Shown piece by piece: positions 1 to 11,052 of a DNA stretch of 64,000 bases (positions are counted from its first letter, which is position 1; each line of letters begins with the position of its first letter). Below the pieces are notes generated by a model, which worked only from the letters and a program-made list of their open reading frames with translations, was not told the DNA's origin and did no database searches. The stretch spans positions 1-64,000 of the forward strand of contig JAIVFJ010000299.1 of the NCBI GenBank assembly GCA_025765615.1, written 5' to 3'. Both the position numbers and the translations under genes were made by a program. The DNA comes from Zopfochytrium polystomum (Eukaryota > Chytridiomycota > Chytridiomycetes > Chytridiales > Chytridiaceae).

Positions 1-1321
1 ACCTTTTAGGACGGAAGAATTGTGGGGCTGCGCTGTAAACCCGGTCAATCCCACTGAGTTTGTAACTTCCGGCGATGACTCGATGGTTTTCAAGCGAGAT
101 ACAAAGTCGAAGCAGACGGTGAGTCTTCTGTGTTGGTGTAATGTTGGTGTCAGGGTAAACTGAATCAGCACCATTTTCACGGCAGCTTGCGACTGTTCGG
201 CTTCAAGGAAAACTTCGCGGCCTTGCGTACAGTCCCGATGCAAAATATGTCGCAGTTGGGAACGATCATGGCGATGTGAGCTCCTTCGCTTCTTGTTCCC
301 AGTGACTCATCTTCAAATTGTTAGCTTTTCATTTTAAAGAGCTCGGATCTGTCTCAAATTCATTTTCAAAAGTATGAAAAGCCAAAAACTGCCAAAGGAA
401 ACATTCACGCCGTTGAGGTCCTCCGGTTTTCGCCGGATGGTCGATATCTGGCGGTCGGGTCGCACGACGATGTTGTGTACATTTGGCAGCTCGGCTCGTC
501 GTTTAAAGTCGTTGGAACCTGCAAAGTGAGCAAGCTTGGCTTTTTCAACCCAAAACCGATGTCTGGTTTTCTGATTATACTGAAGGGCCATTCAAGCTTC
601 ATCACTCACTTGGACTGGTCGAAGGATTCTTCGTTCATTCAGACAAACAGCGGTGACTACGAGCTTCTTTTCTGTGAGTTCACGAAAAGAAACCGCGTAC
701 AAACTTGATTTTTAAACTGCACTACGATGGCAGGGTCCATTCCGTCGTGCAAACAGATTGGCAGTGCAAGCTCCATGAAGGATGTGGAGTGGGAGACATT
801 TTCTTGCATTCTCGGCTGGCCAGTTCAAGGGATCTGGGAGAAGGGAATGGCGGGAGACGACATCAACACTGTGGACAGACATCCAAGCGGTACATGCTTG
901 GTATCGGGAGATGATTTTCTTCATGTTCGACTTCATGTCTACCCCTCTGCTAGGGAAGGAGTGAGTACTTTTCACAATTCTTTCCACTGTCATTCAATTC
1001 CAATCCCGTTGGATCATGAATTACATGGTTCCTCCCCCCACACCTAGCTTCCGTTCAAGACCTATATGGCCCACGGAGCACACGTGACAAAGGTCTGTTT
1101 TACGTGCGACGGCAGTCGGGTCATAAGCACAGGCGGCTTAGACGGATGCACCTTTCAGGTACGCGCAGCGTGCAACAACGATCTTTCAGTAACAGCGTCA
1201 TGAACAGTGGAGGGTGGAAGGTGGGAAAGCGCGCCGCCAGCAAGACGACGGCTCCGACGGTGAAAGAAGCAATTCAAGACAAACAAGAAGGTCCCGCGAT
1301 TCCGATTCTGATGATAATTAG
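1..1321 (+). CDS. EML-like WD40 microtubule-associated protein, C-terminal part
   Basis: The product is the C-terminal beta-propeller region of an EMAP/EML-type protein, a family that binds microtubules. Seven exons join in frame: 10-118, 186-275, 340-525, 586-673, 734-960, 1048-1158 and 1208-1321. The first begins after an acceptor at bases 8-9, so the N-terminus lies outside the window. Family-typical stretches include GHSSFITHLDWS, NSGDYELLFW, DVEWETFSCILGW and the closing repeat ISTGGLDGCTFQWRV, matching the terminal blades of animal EMLs. The protein ends in a short charged tail rich in Arg, Asp and Ser, with stop TAG at 1319-1321. All introns are short GT-AG introns. It converges on the CFAP410 gene. 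Family assignment is firm; which EML paralogue it is cannot be told, and the missing N-terminal HELP region was not seen. Confidence 0.9.
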
Positions 1322-1513
1322 AAATATATAGTACGCATTATAGAATTCTATTAGTTTTTAATGACTGCTACATCATTTGCCGCCTTGGAGTGTGATTTGA
1401 AGATGTGGCGAATATTTCTGATAGCTCCAACCCACTTGATTTCAGTCTATCCAAAACCAGCTTCCCTCTTCCTGGTAAAATAAATCAAAGTTTCAGCACG
1501 AGGGAATATTTAT

Positions 1514-3488
1514 TCAGTGGAAAAAGGAGCTACCGTGGCTTCCTATGTGCACTTTCTCGGTACTTTCGTCCATCACACCAAGCAGTACCGAAACGTTCGA
1601 CAGTTCTGAAATAAAGTATAAGGTTAAGAGGATCAAAATATCTTCCCACCAACCTGCAACCCGAAGAAGCTCTTTGGTAAGCTCTTCAATCTGAATAAAT
1701 TGTCACTTGAATGCGTGGGGGACAGAATTGTGGGCTCGGCACACTTGCTCTTACGACCTACCCGTTGCATTGGTGATTGTCTTTGGCCAAATAAAAGTCC
1801 GTGTTCCCCGCTTCTCCCATCCGCTGAGCTCTGCCGGATTGATTGAAGGACATTCTGAAACGGCAGCGTCAGTGATGCTGTTGGCCATTGGCTATGGGAA
1901 ATGGAGCTGATCGCTGACCTCGGCATTGTTTCTAAGCCACGTGGGCCGCCTGGGCTTTCCATTCTCGTCCTTCGAAAAGAGTCAGAATGCTCTCAGATGA
2001 ACTCAAGCCGGAGTGCTGGGCTCACCTCGACGGCTTTTCGTGCCTCCACAACCGGAAACGCATTTTCTTCAAAAACCTGCGCTCCGGCACCTCTCACATG
2101 CCCCCTCCCACCCTCGAGCCCCGCCACATTCTTCGACCGCCGTATATGCTTCTCCTCGTCACCATCCGCGTCGCGCACTTGCGTCGACGCCCCATACAAG
2201 TGCCGCGGCGGATCGTTCCTGGAAACTTCGATCCCCACCGTGTCCGCCGCGTGCGGGATCCTCGCGCGCGGGTTATGCGACGCCGCAACCTGGACGACAT
2301 CCAAGCCCCGCCCGACGTTGAGATGGTAATCTGCGTCCGGGTGCTGGTAAAACTGCCGGGACCGGTGGTCGCTGCCGAGCTCGAGAAACGCGGCGGCGGC
2401 GGCCGCCGCCTCAGCCGATGCCTCAAGTTGGTGGTAGTGCGGGTGGTTGGCCCGCCGAAGGCCGGCTCCCGGCTTGAAGGCGTCGTCGTGTCCGCCGCCG
2501 ACGGCCCCGTTCTTTTGACCCGCCAGCCGCCGGATCTGGCCCTTTGGCATGCTCCACTCGAACGAGGAAACGACGCCACCTGCCCCGGACACATGGTCTT
2601 CGTAGCGCAACTTGCCCCCGTTTGCTGCGAGAGGTGCTTGCTGCTGGGAATTGAACGCGGCGAACGCGTCGGGGCCGGGTCTCGGTGCGACAAAGTCGCC
2701 GGGAAGGGATCGAATGTTTCGCCGGTTTGGCGTGCCCACCGGTATCTCGTCGTAAAAGTTTATGGGCTGCGCGAGCCGCTCTACCGCGTAGCTGTCCAGG
2801 TCCAGGGCCGTGTTTCGTGCTTCCCGCACTGTTGAATCGGTGGTTGCGAACGAGTTGGCCATGCCGCGAGGGCTGTTGCCGTTGTCTTCTCCAACTGGGC
2901 CGAAAATGGAGCTGACCTCGTCACTCTGAATTGGGCCCAGGAGGTCGGCTTGGCGTCGCTCTCGGGGGGTTACCTCCTGATCGTCGAGGCGGCTCAGATT
3001 GGGAAGGAGACGAATGACTGTAATCCTGTAGTCTCGAATTTTGGCACACACGGGATTATCTTCAATCCACAGATGTGTCAAAGGGAGGCTCGCCAAATGC
3101 AGCAGCTGCGCTGGTTCTGAAATCTGGTTTTTCCTCAAGTAAAGTTCCCGAAGGTGAGGCAAGTAGCTGAACGGAGAGAGGTCCCGGATGTTGTTGACCG
3201 CGAGTGACACCACCTGAAGCTGTGGCAGCTTCCGTAGTATTCCAACATCGCTGATGTTCTAAATGGCAAGACGCACAGCATCAGTAATAGATGTATCGGA
3301 AAGCATGCATACAAACTCACTTGGCCCCACAGATTCAAGGATTTGATGTTGTCTACGGGAAGTTATTGAGGTATGAGGGTGACATCGAGCTCTGGTCAAG
3401 CAGCCTGCCACTTACACAAGTCCTTGGATGAAATATTTCTGGGAAGCCCGCGCGCCTTGCTGGCGATAAACAGCTCCGTAAGAATCAT
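1514..3488 (-). CDS. CFAP410: CFAP410 (C21orf2/LRRC76)-like ciliary leucine-rich repeat protein
   Basis: This is a small LRR protein of the cilium base, known in animals and protists for ciliogenesis. Exons on the minus strand are 3488-3416, 3352-3321, 3258-2026, 1854-1762 and 1690-1514, all phase-consistent, giving about 535 residues. The N-terminus (MILTELFIASKAR...), the IKSLNLWGQ segment, the LRRs (LRELYLRKNQISEP, LTHLWIEDNP) and the cap RITVIRLLPNLSRLDDQEVT follow the CFAP410 pattern closely. The middle of exon 3 is low-complexity and longer than in animal homologues. Donor GTGAGC at 2025 leads to exon 4, beginning NVLQSIRQ, and exon 5, beginning IEELTKELLR. These resemble the short helical C-terminal domain of the family, but the last exon is the least certain part; without the donor the reading frame would stop at 1993. 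The gene lies 335 bases downstream of MMAB in the same direction. Confidence 0.85.
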
Positions 3489-3823
3489 GGAGGGTTCTGG
3501 GTCGCGCGCTCCTTTGGCTGCTGGCGGCGGTGGCCTCCGGGGAACTGGCGTAGTAAGAATGCAGGCGTTGTGCGAGTGGACTCTTCGTAGCTGATCCAAT
3601 CAGTTCGCTCTCGAGCGTCCCTGACCCCTTCCAGTCTTTTCTTCTTTGTGCCGAATCTCTTTTTGAAGAATTTCTTTCCCCGCATTTTGCTATTGTCTCC
3701 CGCGAAGCCGCGCCTGGGCTGTCAAACATTTTCTCCCGATTCTGGCGCGAAGACAAGCCCACAAAATGCGCAAGAGAAGAAAGAGGGAGAAACAAAAGGA
3801 AACTGAACACCGCGCAAGCCTCC
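3489..3823. other. Intergenic spacer between MMAB and CFAP410
   Basis: About 335 bases separate the MM​AB stop from the CFAP410 start. It should hold the 3' end of MMAB and the CFAP410 promoter. The minus-strand frame that stays open here has no recognisable protein similarity, and I see no clear TATA box. Confidence 0.5.
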
Positions 3824-4962
3824 TCAAAGTCCTTCTGTTTCAGCTGCGCGCTGGTGCTCATTTCGGTAGATTTTCTCGGTTTTTCCGGCCTTCATCGCGG
3901 CATAGCGCGCGGCAGTGAAGAGGTAATCGCTGAGCCTGCGAAATGTCAGTCGACCTTAGCGTTCTTCCATCGCAAATTAACTCCTCTGTCACCTGTTGAG
4001 GTATTTGCCGACACTGGCATCCGCGATGCCTTCTTGGATTACAGGAACTACTCGTCTCTCCGCTCGGCGGCAGACGCTGCGGGCTATGTGCAGAGCTGCG
4101 GAAGCGCGGCCCCCAGACTGAGCGAATCATCAGCTGACTGGCCACGCCAGCAGCAGCACCTAAAGAAGAATCACTCACCGGCAAAATGAAGTTCCGGATT
4201 GGAGGAAGTTCCTCGTCGAGTTTATCGATCCACGTTTCCAGCTCCTGGACTAGCTTTCCGTCAACGTCAAACTCCGTTTTCGCAAGGCGAGCTTCAGAGG
4301 CCGTCGAACGCGGAGTTGCAATGTTCCCCCCTATGTCTTGCAAGAGGCATTGAATCTATCGCAAGCTCATTAGCACTCGGTGCGCGTTGCAAGTTTGACC
4401 GTGGCAAGCGAACCTTTTCGAGTTTCTCTGATAGGCCATTTGCCGCCTCCTCGCAGAACTCTCGAGCAAGACTGAGTACATTAGAGTCAGTGTGGCTCAA
4501 GTCGGCATTGACTCGCTTACCCGATATGGCTGCTGAGTTCGTCAGTTGTCCCCAGCGCCTCGAAAATGAGGTCATCCTTCGGTCGACGCTCTCCAGTGAA
4601 GAGGGCCGACGTGCCTGACAAAGGCGGTTGTCAGTAATCACTAACCATTCGGTCAAGCGCGATCGATACCTTTGTCGCCGGTTCTCGTGTACACCTTGAA
4701 TCTACGTTGACTGAAAGCTCGTTTAGACAAAGCTGGGTTCCGCAGCACACTCTGTTTCGTACTCTGCCATGGCAACGGGCGGGGCGTGCGGGGAGCGGAA
4801 GGGGCCGAGTACGGGTGGTTGGAACGAGGAGAAACAGGGCGGATGAAGCGGCGAAGTGGCGGCGGTGACGCGATTTGTTGGGGCACCAGCGCTGGCCGAG
4901 AAGACGGAAGCGGCTGCAGATCGGATCGGCGAGGGCGACGAGGCGAGGAGGGTTCTCAACAT
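3824..4962 (-). CDS. MMAB: ATP:cob(I)alamin adenosyltransferase, mitochondrial (PduO/MMAB type)
   Basis: The enzyme transfers adenosyl from ATP to cob(I)alamin, making adenosylcobalamin for methylmalonyl-CoA mutase in mitochondria. Seven exons (4962-4763, 4710-4670, 4614-4521, 4471-4414, 4355-4179, 4117-3993, 3935-3824) sum to 807 bases, or 268 residues, with every phase matching. Motifs in order are [63 protein letters not shown] and [17 protein letters not shown], which form the ATP and cobalamin sites of the PduO family. The start at 4962 was chosen because it opens an Arg/Ser/Ala-rich mitochondrial presequence ([19 protein letters not shown]) that splices cleanly into the catalytic domain. 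It is divergently paired with another mitochondrial gene across a GA-rich spacer. Confidence 0.95.
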
Positions 4963-5517
4963 GCAACCGGCCGTGGATGGTCGTCAAGCAGGGCTGGCTG
5001 GGGGCGGCGTAAACCAGGCGTTCGCGCGCGATCGAAGTTGCCCAGAAGGGATGATGAGCCCACTGCTGTACGCGCGCTCTTGTCGGGAGGGTGAGTAGAG
5101 AAGGAGGAGTGTGTGAGAGTTCTGCCGAACGCAACCAGTGTTTGGGGGTGCGCGATCGCGAGACAGGGTATGAGACGAAGTAAGAGAGAGAGAGCGAGAG
5201 AGAGAGAGAGAGAGTGAGAGTGAGAGAGAGAGAGACAGAGAGCGAGTGTGTGTGAGTGAGCAATCGACGCCACCGACACCACGGCCGCCATCCAATCGCC
5301 ACAGCAGCGGGGTGCTCCTCCTTCACCCCCCGAGCCGCAGACCCGTCCGATAGCGACCGCCCGAGGCCGCGCAATCTCTCCCAGATCAAACGAACCTGTC
5401 CATAGCATATTCCCCTGCGCCTTGATCTGAGGGCACTTTTCTGCGTGTGTACGTTACTGCCGAGCGATCCCGACGGCTTGCCGGGCGCCAGAGCTCCCAA
5501 GGACGTGCAAGAAGGCC
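4963..5517. promoter_or_regulatory. Divergent promoter region with GA tract between two mitochondrial genes
   Basis: This 555-base spacer must drive MMAB leftward and the CCDC90-like gene rightward. It contains a purine tract of repeated GA at about 5182-5246 and otherwise GC-rich unique sequence. No canonical TATA box was seen. The long minus-strand frame crossing it encodes only low-complexity leucine and serine runs and is rejected as a gene. That it is a shared bidirectional promoter is an inference from gene orientation. Confidence 0.5.
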
Positions 5518-6610
5518 ATGCCAGGCCTTCCACCCGCCTCACTGATACCCATCCCGCAAGATCCCCATCGCTTTTTCCGTGCGGCTGCGGTCGCAGGTCT
5601 CGCGTTTCGCAATGCCCGAGCTGCAGGCCTCGCGAGATCCTTTCCGGCCAACTCGGCAATAACTGGACAAGGACTCGTGGCTCCGTTCCGCTCCGCGCAT
5701 TCAGCCCCCACCTCAGCCGTCAGACTATCAAATTCATTACACGCATCCGACCGCCTCCCTCCCTCGATTCTTTCCCACGCATCCGTTCGACCCGTCATCA
5801 CAGAATTCGTGGCAGCGTACATAAGCCACCAGTCAGAGCAGCAGCAGAGAGGCGTTGCAACGCGATTTAACTTTGATGTAAACACGTCCTTTTCGCTCGC
5901 TGCGTTTCCCTTCGCTCATTCTCTCAAAACCATCCGTTCAACGCCCCCCCGCAGACCTACAAACTCGTTCGAAACCTCGAACGCCAAGGCCTCACGCGCG
6001 GCCAGGCCGTCGCGATCATGCGGGTCATCAACGCGCTCCTCGTCGAAGCCACCTTTGAGCTGCGCCGAGAAACCCTGTCGGAAGTCGACGTCGACAACGA
6101 AATGTACCTCTACAAAAACCACCTGCAGGAGCTGAAAAACGAGCTACAGATCGTCCGCCAGAACGAAATGGGAACCCTGCGTGCCGACCTCGACAGCATT
6201 GCCCGGAGCATCGACGCGTTGAATCAGAAGCTCGAGGAGAACGTCGCGGGGCTGAAGGCGGACGTCGCGATGGACATGAACAATCACAAGACGGAGGGTC
6301 ACGATATCGGCACGAAGACCGACTTGAGGATACAGGTGAGGGCCTTGGAGCGAGTCTTTTTTTTTTTTTTTTTTTTTTTTTTTAGGACATTTTGACTTTA
6401 AGGGCAACGGAGTGTGGGCCGTTTTGGGGTTTTTCTGCTGCTGATGCACACAATCTGGGGACACAGGAAATCAATAACAAGCTTATAATCGAACTGAGCA
6501 CGCTGAAAACCCGGGTGGAAACTATGAAAATGTCGAAAACGCGGGAAATTGTGTGGTATGCTCTCCTTGCGTTTGCAGGGATCCTCACCCTCGAATTTGT
6601 TTGGAAGTAA
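5518..6610 (+). CDS. CCDC90/MCUR1-family (DUF1640) mitochondrial membrane protein
   Basis: This protein belongs to the CCDC90/MCUR1 family of mitochondrial inner-membrane coiled-coil proteins, linked to calcium uniporter regulation and respiratory assembly. Exons 5518-5877, 5955-6335 and 6467-6610 give 294 residues. An Arg/Ala-rich presequence (MPGLPPASLIPIP...) is followed by the family signature FDTYKLVRNLERQGL near residue 118, then AVAIMRVINALL, a long charged coiled coil, and a single C-terminal membrane helix (YALLAFAGILTLEF) ending in VWK. This order matches the family. The second intron contains a run of 27 T (6357-6383) followed by AG, but the downstream acceptor at 6466 keeps the coiled coil in frame. 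Family membership is firm; the specific role is inferred. Confidence 0.9.
6357..6383. repeat. Poly-T run in an intron
   Basis: There are twenty-seven consecutive T residues in intron 2 of the CCDC90-like gene. The run ends in TTTAG and so looks like a splice acceptor, but its use would break the conserved coiled-coil frame. Confidence 0.9.
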
Positions 6611-6875
6611 AAAGCGATATTTGAAATGGCGAATCTCTTTGAGGGATGGCCTACGCCCCACAGGGCCAACAGATGAAATAGACTGCTTCTTTGCCTCGAA
6701 AGTTTTAACACCAGCAGATTTCACGATGAACAAATTGGCGACAGTTATTCGGCAAAGGATGTGCTGAACAGAGCATTTGAGTAGAAAGAAAAGGGAGCAA
6801 GTACAGAAAAAAAGGGGAAAGGGGAGGGAGGCGAAAAGGACAAGAAAAAACGGGAAATGATGAACGAGGATGGAT

Positions 6876-8703
6876 TTACGCCGTGAGAGGGTTCGGAAGC
6901 CCGCTGGAACCAAAAATGTTGCCGCGAGCCTTGTACCTGCACGAAGCCATCCAGACGTACCACGCACCATTCTGGCAGGTCCTGGATGCGCACCCAACCA
7001 TGGTGGTGCTACCCCAGATGATCTGGGTGAAGTGACCAATCTCCTGGCCTTCAGCAAGGGCGGCGGACCAAGCATTGTTCGGGTCTGCACCACCGTTCGA
7101 AAGCGAGTAGTACAACGAATCCTCGTCAATCCATGCATTCACTCCTTTGCCCATTTGGTACGAGTAAGCCGACTTGTCGGAGGTTCCGAACCAGACCAAG
7201 TTCTCCCCTTCGTTGCGGTTGGCCAGGTCGTTCAAGTCGTGGTCAATGTTCGCGCACGCACGGTTGTTAATCGTTCGGGCGGCATCTGCCTCCAGCGTTG
7301 CGTCGTATACAAGTGGACCAAGGCCGTACAAGGCGCGGTACTGGCTATGGAGAGTAACGTAATCCGTACTTTCCGAATACTTGATACCGCACGACTTGCA
7401 CGGGTTGCTGGTGGTCGGTGCTGGCGTCGGCGTGGGCGTCGGCTCTGGCTGCGGCGCCGGTTGCTCGGTGGTTGGGTCTGGCGTAGGGGTCGGCTCCGGC
7501 TGCGGGGTGGGCTCTGGAGCGGGCTGCTCTGTTGTGGTTGGCACCGGGTCTGGGACTGCTGACGTCGTTGGTGGTGGAGCCTCTGTGGTCGATTCGGTGG
7601 TAGACGTAGTAGATGTTGTCGAGTCTGACGATGATGACGACGAAGACGACGACGACGACGAGAACGACGAAGAGCTACTAGAAAAGGTTGCTGTTGAGTT
7701 GGACGCTGTGTGGGTGATACCAGGCGCGTCAACACAAACTTGGCTGCCTGGCAGCCGAGGAACATTCGGGCAAGAGAGACCGATGTTCAAGTCGTACAGA
7801 GTTCGCTGCGAGATGGCGAAGGCCGACGTGATCGTGTCACAGGTGCTGTTCACGGTGATTGTGAAGTTTCGGGTGCAACTCGAAATTGGGGTCGGCGCCA
7901 CAATTTGTGAGGCTGTCGAGGAGAAAGTGTAGCTCATGCAGACTTGTTTACCCTCGGCGATTGGGCTAATCAGGCAGTTGATTGATGGGTTCGCCTTTTG
8001 GAAGTAGAAAAGTTGGCTGGCAGTTGGAGTGAACTCGACGTTTGCAGTGAAACCAGTCGCGAGCGCTGTGCAGTTGTCGGAGGTTCCAGCAGTGATGTAC
8101 TGCGAGCAAGGATCCACGAGAGAGGATGTGGATCCGTTGTCCACAGATGTCGAGTTCGAGTTTGGATCGGTGGGGTCGCTAGATGGGTTGTTCCCTGGAG
8201 TCTCCGCGGCCCCGCCATCGCTGGTGGTGGGAGTGGGGGTGTTGGGGTCCGAAGATGTCGTCGGCACCGCCTTCTGGAGGCACACAATCTGGCCAGTAGT
8301 CAAGGAACCACATTCGAAGTTGGCGTCAAACTCCTTGTTGAGGGCAATAAAACTATCCAAAGTCTGAAGCTAGAATTAGCGGCACCGAAGGGGCTTCTAC
8401 TTGATTGATGCTTACCAGTCGAATGGTCGTCTGGCTGTTGATGATGTCAGTGCAAGTTTCGCCGGCTGCTACTGAGTGCGATGCCGAGCAAGATAGTGAA
8501 ACCTCCTTCGAGGCTGGTGCAAGGTTTGGCGCCAGGTGGCGGCCGACGTTGCCTGAAGCATTGGCGTTTTTCTTGAAGACGACAGCAGCTCCCTCTGCCG
8601 GAATGCTGGAGACGACCGCAACAAAAGCGGCCACGGCTGCCAAACCGCGAATAACTGACGCAAAGGACGTCGACGGCCGCGCTCCGCCTTTTAGAGCTGA
8701 CAT
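6876..8703 (-). CDS. Secreted LysM-CAP protein (three LysM-like modules plus SCP/PR-1 domain)
   Basis: This is a predicted secreted, cell-wall-associated protein. Exons 8703-8416 and 8369-6876 give 593 residues. An N-terminal hydrophobic segment (GLAAVAAFVAVVSSIPAEG) looks like a signal peptide. Three Cys-containing LysM-like modules follow: one ending CGSLTTGQIVCLQ, one around CSQYITAGTSDNC, and one ending LPGSQVCVD. A Ser-rich and then Thr/Pro-rich linker leads to a C-terminal CAP domain. The CAP signatures are present: HSQYRALYGLGPL, DHDLNDLANRNEGENL, GHFTQIIWGSTTMVGCA and WYVWMASCRY, including the conserved His and Glu residues. LysM modules bind chitin or related glycans, and CAP proteins bind sterols or act as effectors. 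The combination in one chain is notable. Domain calls are firm; the third LysM is weakest. Confidence 0.9.
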
Positions 8704-8915
8704 TTGCTGCTTGCGAACGTTAGCCTTTCTTTTCTCTTGTCTCAGGTCTAAGGGCGAGGTGCGGAGATCGACTGCAGAGATCGCCCGTCTACTTTTGATT
8801 CTAATGAAGGGCGAGAGGTTGGTCGACTGTGGCTGGGCGGTTGGGTGGTGGGGGGGTTTTCTCTAAATTGCCCCTTCGGAAACGAAAATTTTTCTTGGTT
8901 TTTCACGGACTTTTT

Positions 8916-9113
8916 GTCTCTCTCTCACATACTCTCTCTCTCTCTCCCTTCCTTTGTCGCATTCCCTGTTCGACCTCATTGTGTGCCAAACCGGTCTGTC
9001 TCTCTTGGCAGAGAGGAGAGAAGCGGCGGGTTTTGTCTCCCCCCTTGTTTTTGCGCTGGTTTTTTTTTGTTTTTTTTTTCTTTTTCTTTTTTTTTTTTTT
9101 TTTTTCTCTCTCT
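8916..9113. repeat. CT microsatellite and T-rich tracts upstream of the LysM-CAP gene
   Basis: A CT dinucleotide tract at about 8916-8948 and long T-rich runs at about 9059-9113 lie 0.2-0.4 kb upstream of the LysM-CAP start codon. No protein in any frame is credible. Confidence 0.8.
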
Positions 9114-11052
9114 GGTGAGGGTGATACGGGCAAAGACAGCGAGCGTGCCACGGAATGCAGGCGACAACAAAAGGTTTATGTCATGTGTGCCTCCTCCCTT
9201 TGTTCTGCTGCACACAACGATCACTTCTGTATGTTTGTTAACAAAAAAACAAAAAACAAACAGAAAACACTAAAGATGAAACCACTGGCGGAGGCGCTCA
9301 CGGGAAGTTGCATCTAACGAGCCTATTCCGGATTTCTGCAGTTTTTGATGGGCCACGAAAGACGAAAAGCAACACCCCAACTAATTGCATGTACAACTGG
9401 CAAAAAGCTTGTTTTTTTCTGTGTATAAGATCCCTCGTGCAGTTCAACCATACCCTACCCACTGCCGGTTAGGGAGCTTTCCAATCTTCCGAATTCTTTT
9501 GGAACGTTGCTTTGGGGTTTGCGCGTGCATTCAACTAAGTCCATGGAGGAACCTCAGCTCTCTCTTACCGAAATGGCAACATGTCCAGTTTGTGATTAAA
9601 CTCCTGAGCTCCTCCTCCAACGAGGCCTGGCGTGAGGTGCGACGCACTGCGCAGCAGCTCGGTTCAACAACAGGACCAAGCATCTAAGCCTATAGTTGTT
9701 GTGATTACGATTTGGAGAGTCGTAAGTGGCAGCAAATAGCTTGTATCCCAACTGAGTGTTCAGGGTTTTAGCTACGAAGCGAGGTGCGATTTGGCTGCGG
9801 ATAGAAAGGGAATGGAGGAAAAATAAGAATGAATGAGAACGAATAACGGGTAAGCCCTGCTGTTGGACCCAGCTGGTGTTGGCGGAAAATGCGCCAAAGT
9901 TTGTGGTATGAGATCCTGTACAAGTCTAGGAATGTATTGACCCACTAGCTGTGATATCACGGGGGTCCGGTGGGGCAGCTCCCGAGGGCGGCGTCAACTA
10001 CCCTCGTGTGACAGCCCCCCTCCAAGCGCGATCATCTTTCGATGAATCGTTGGCAACAGAAACACGGGTAATCCGTTTATTGAGAGTTGAGTAGATAATA
10101 CGGAGCAACGATGGAGGGGAGCGCACATTTATAGGGAAGTGAGAGGGCGAAGAACGATCGGAATCGCGCTGCAGAGCGGGGAAATAAACCAAAGGAACAG
10201 GAGGATCGGCGTCGCGATATGGGGTTGCAGTGGCGAGGTAATTTCGGGAAATGGATCAGGGAAACCCCACGCATTCGCACGCAACACCACGCGACTTGGC
10301 GTCGCGACGCCACAGAGACAAGAAAGGAGAGACATCAAAGGGGCAAAACAAGAAGACACAACAAACAGAGAGGATGTTTAAATCAAACGTACACAGAACC
10401 TGCAAAAGCCTCTATGTAAGTTTATTTTCAAAATCGATTACAAACCTTGGAACGGTCGGTTTTTCGGGAAGACAACTTGAATGACAAAGCAGTGATTTGA
10501 CTTCAAGTTACGAACTCAAACACCTCAACCATCAGACATTGCAAGGTACGGCGTGCCAAACTGGCTGTAAATGCAAGCACGATCTCCCACGACGACAAAG
10601 TCTGTCAGCCTTGTCTGGCTGTAATCCAACATGATGAAAACAGGCAGCTCACTGCCTCTGGGTCTGCAGCCGCAGCAGACAGAGTTTTTCTATCCAAATC
10701 TAAAGACGTGGCAGAACGCACCACTTTTCCTGAAGCCAGCTCGACGTCTTTCGTTCGCCCCAGGACCTCGCCGCCGTCCTCGCCTCGCCGCGCAGCATCC
10801 TAAAGCGATTTGTTCCAGCGCAGCCGCTACTATATCACCCATTGTTGATTTATTCCGCGACTGGGTACCCCCTGCAGTCGCGTCATTCAAACAGCTGAAG
10901 GAGTTCACCCGCAGACAGTTGGTGTCAGAGATTTTCATTTCCAGGTCCGAAACTTCTCCCCCGATCTGAGGAACTTGTACAACATCTCTGTCAACCAACT
11001 CCTGGTCAAGACAGCACGAAATCTGGTCCTCTGACCTGACACTGCTAACCTG
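9114..11052. other. Gene-poor interval
   Basis: I found no convincing gene in this stretch. Short open frames have no family resemblance and no consistent splice structure. It borders an LTR-like repeat and may contain decayed mobile DNA; the minus-strand frame at 10690-11178 starts within that repeat. Confidence 0.5.

Noticed and set aside
1987..2835. Long plus-strand open frame (282 codons) opposite CFAP410
   Set aside because: It is antisense to a GC-rich coding exon with clear LRR homology; its own translation is Arg/Val-rich with no family resemblance.
4147..4178. A 19-base intron or read-through after RNFILP in MMAB
   Set aside because: A normal 61-base intron (donor at 4178, acceptor at 4118) restores the conserved SGG motif and the frame.
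4631..5659. Minus-strand open frame of 342 codons across the MMAB/CCDC90 spacer
   Set aside because: It runs through the GA tract as Ser-Leu repeats and overlaps real MMAB exons in another frame.
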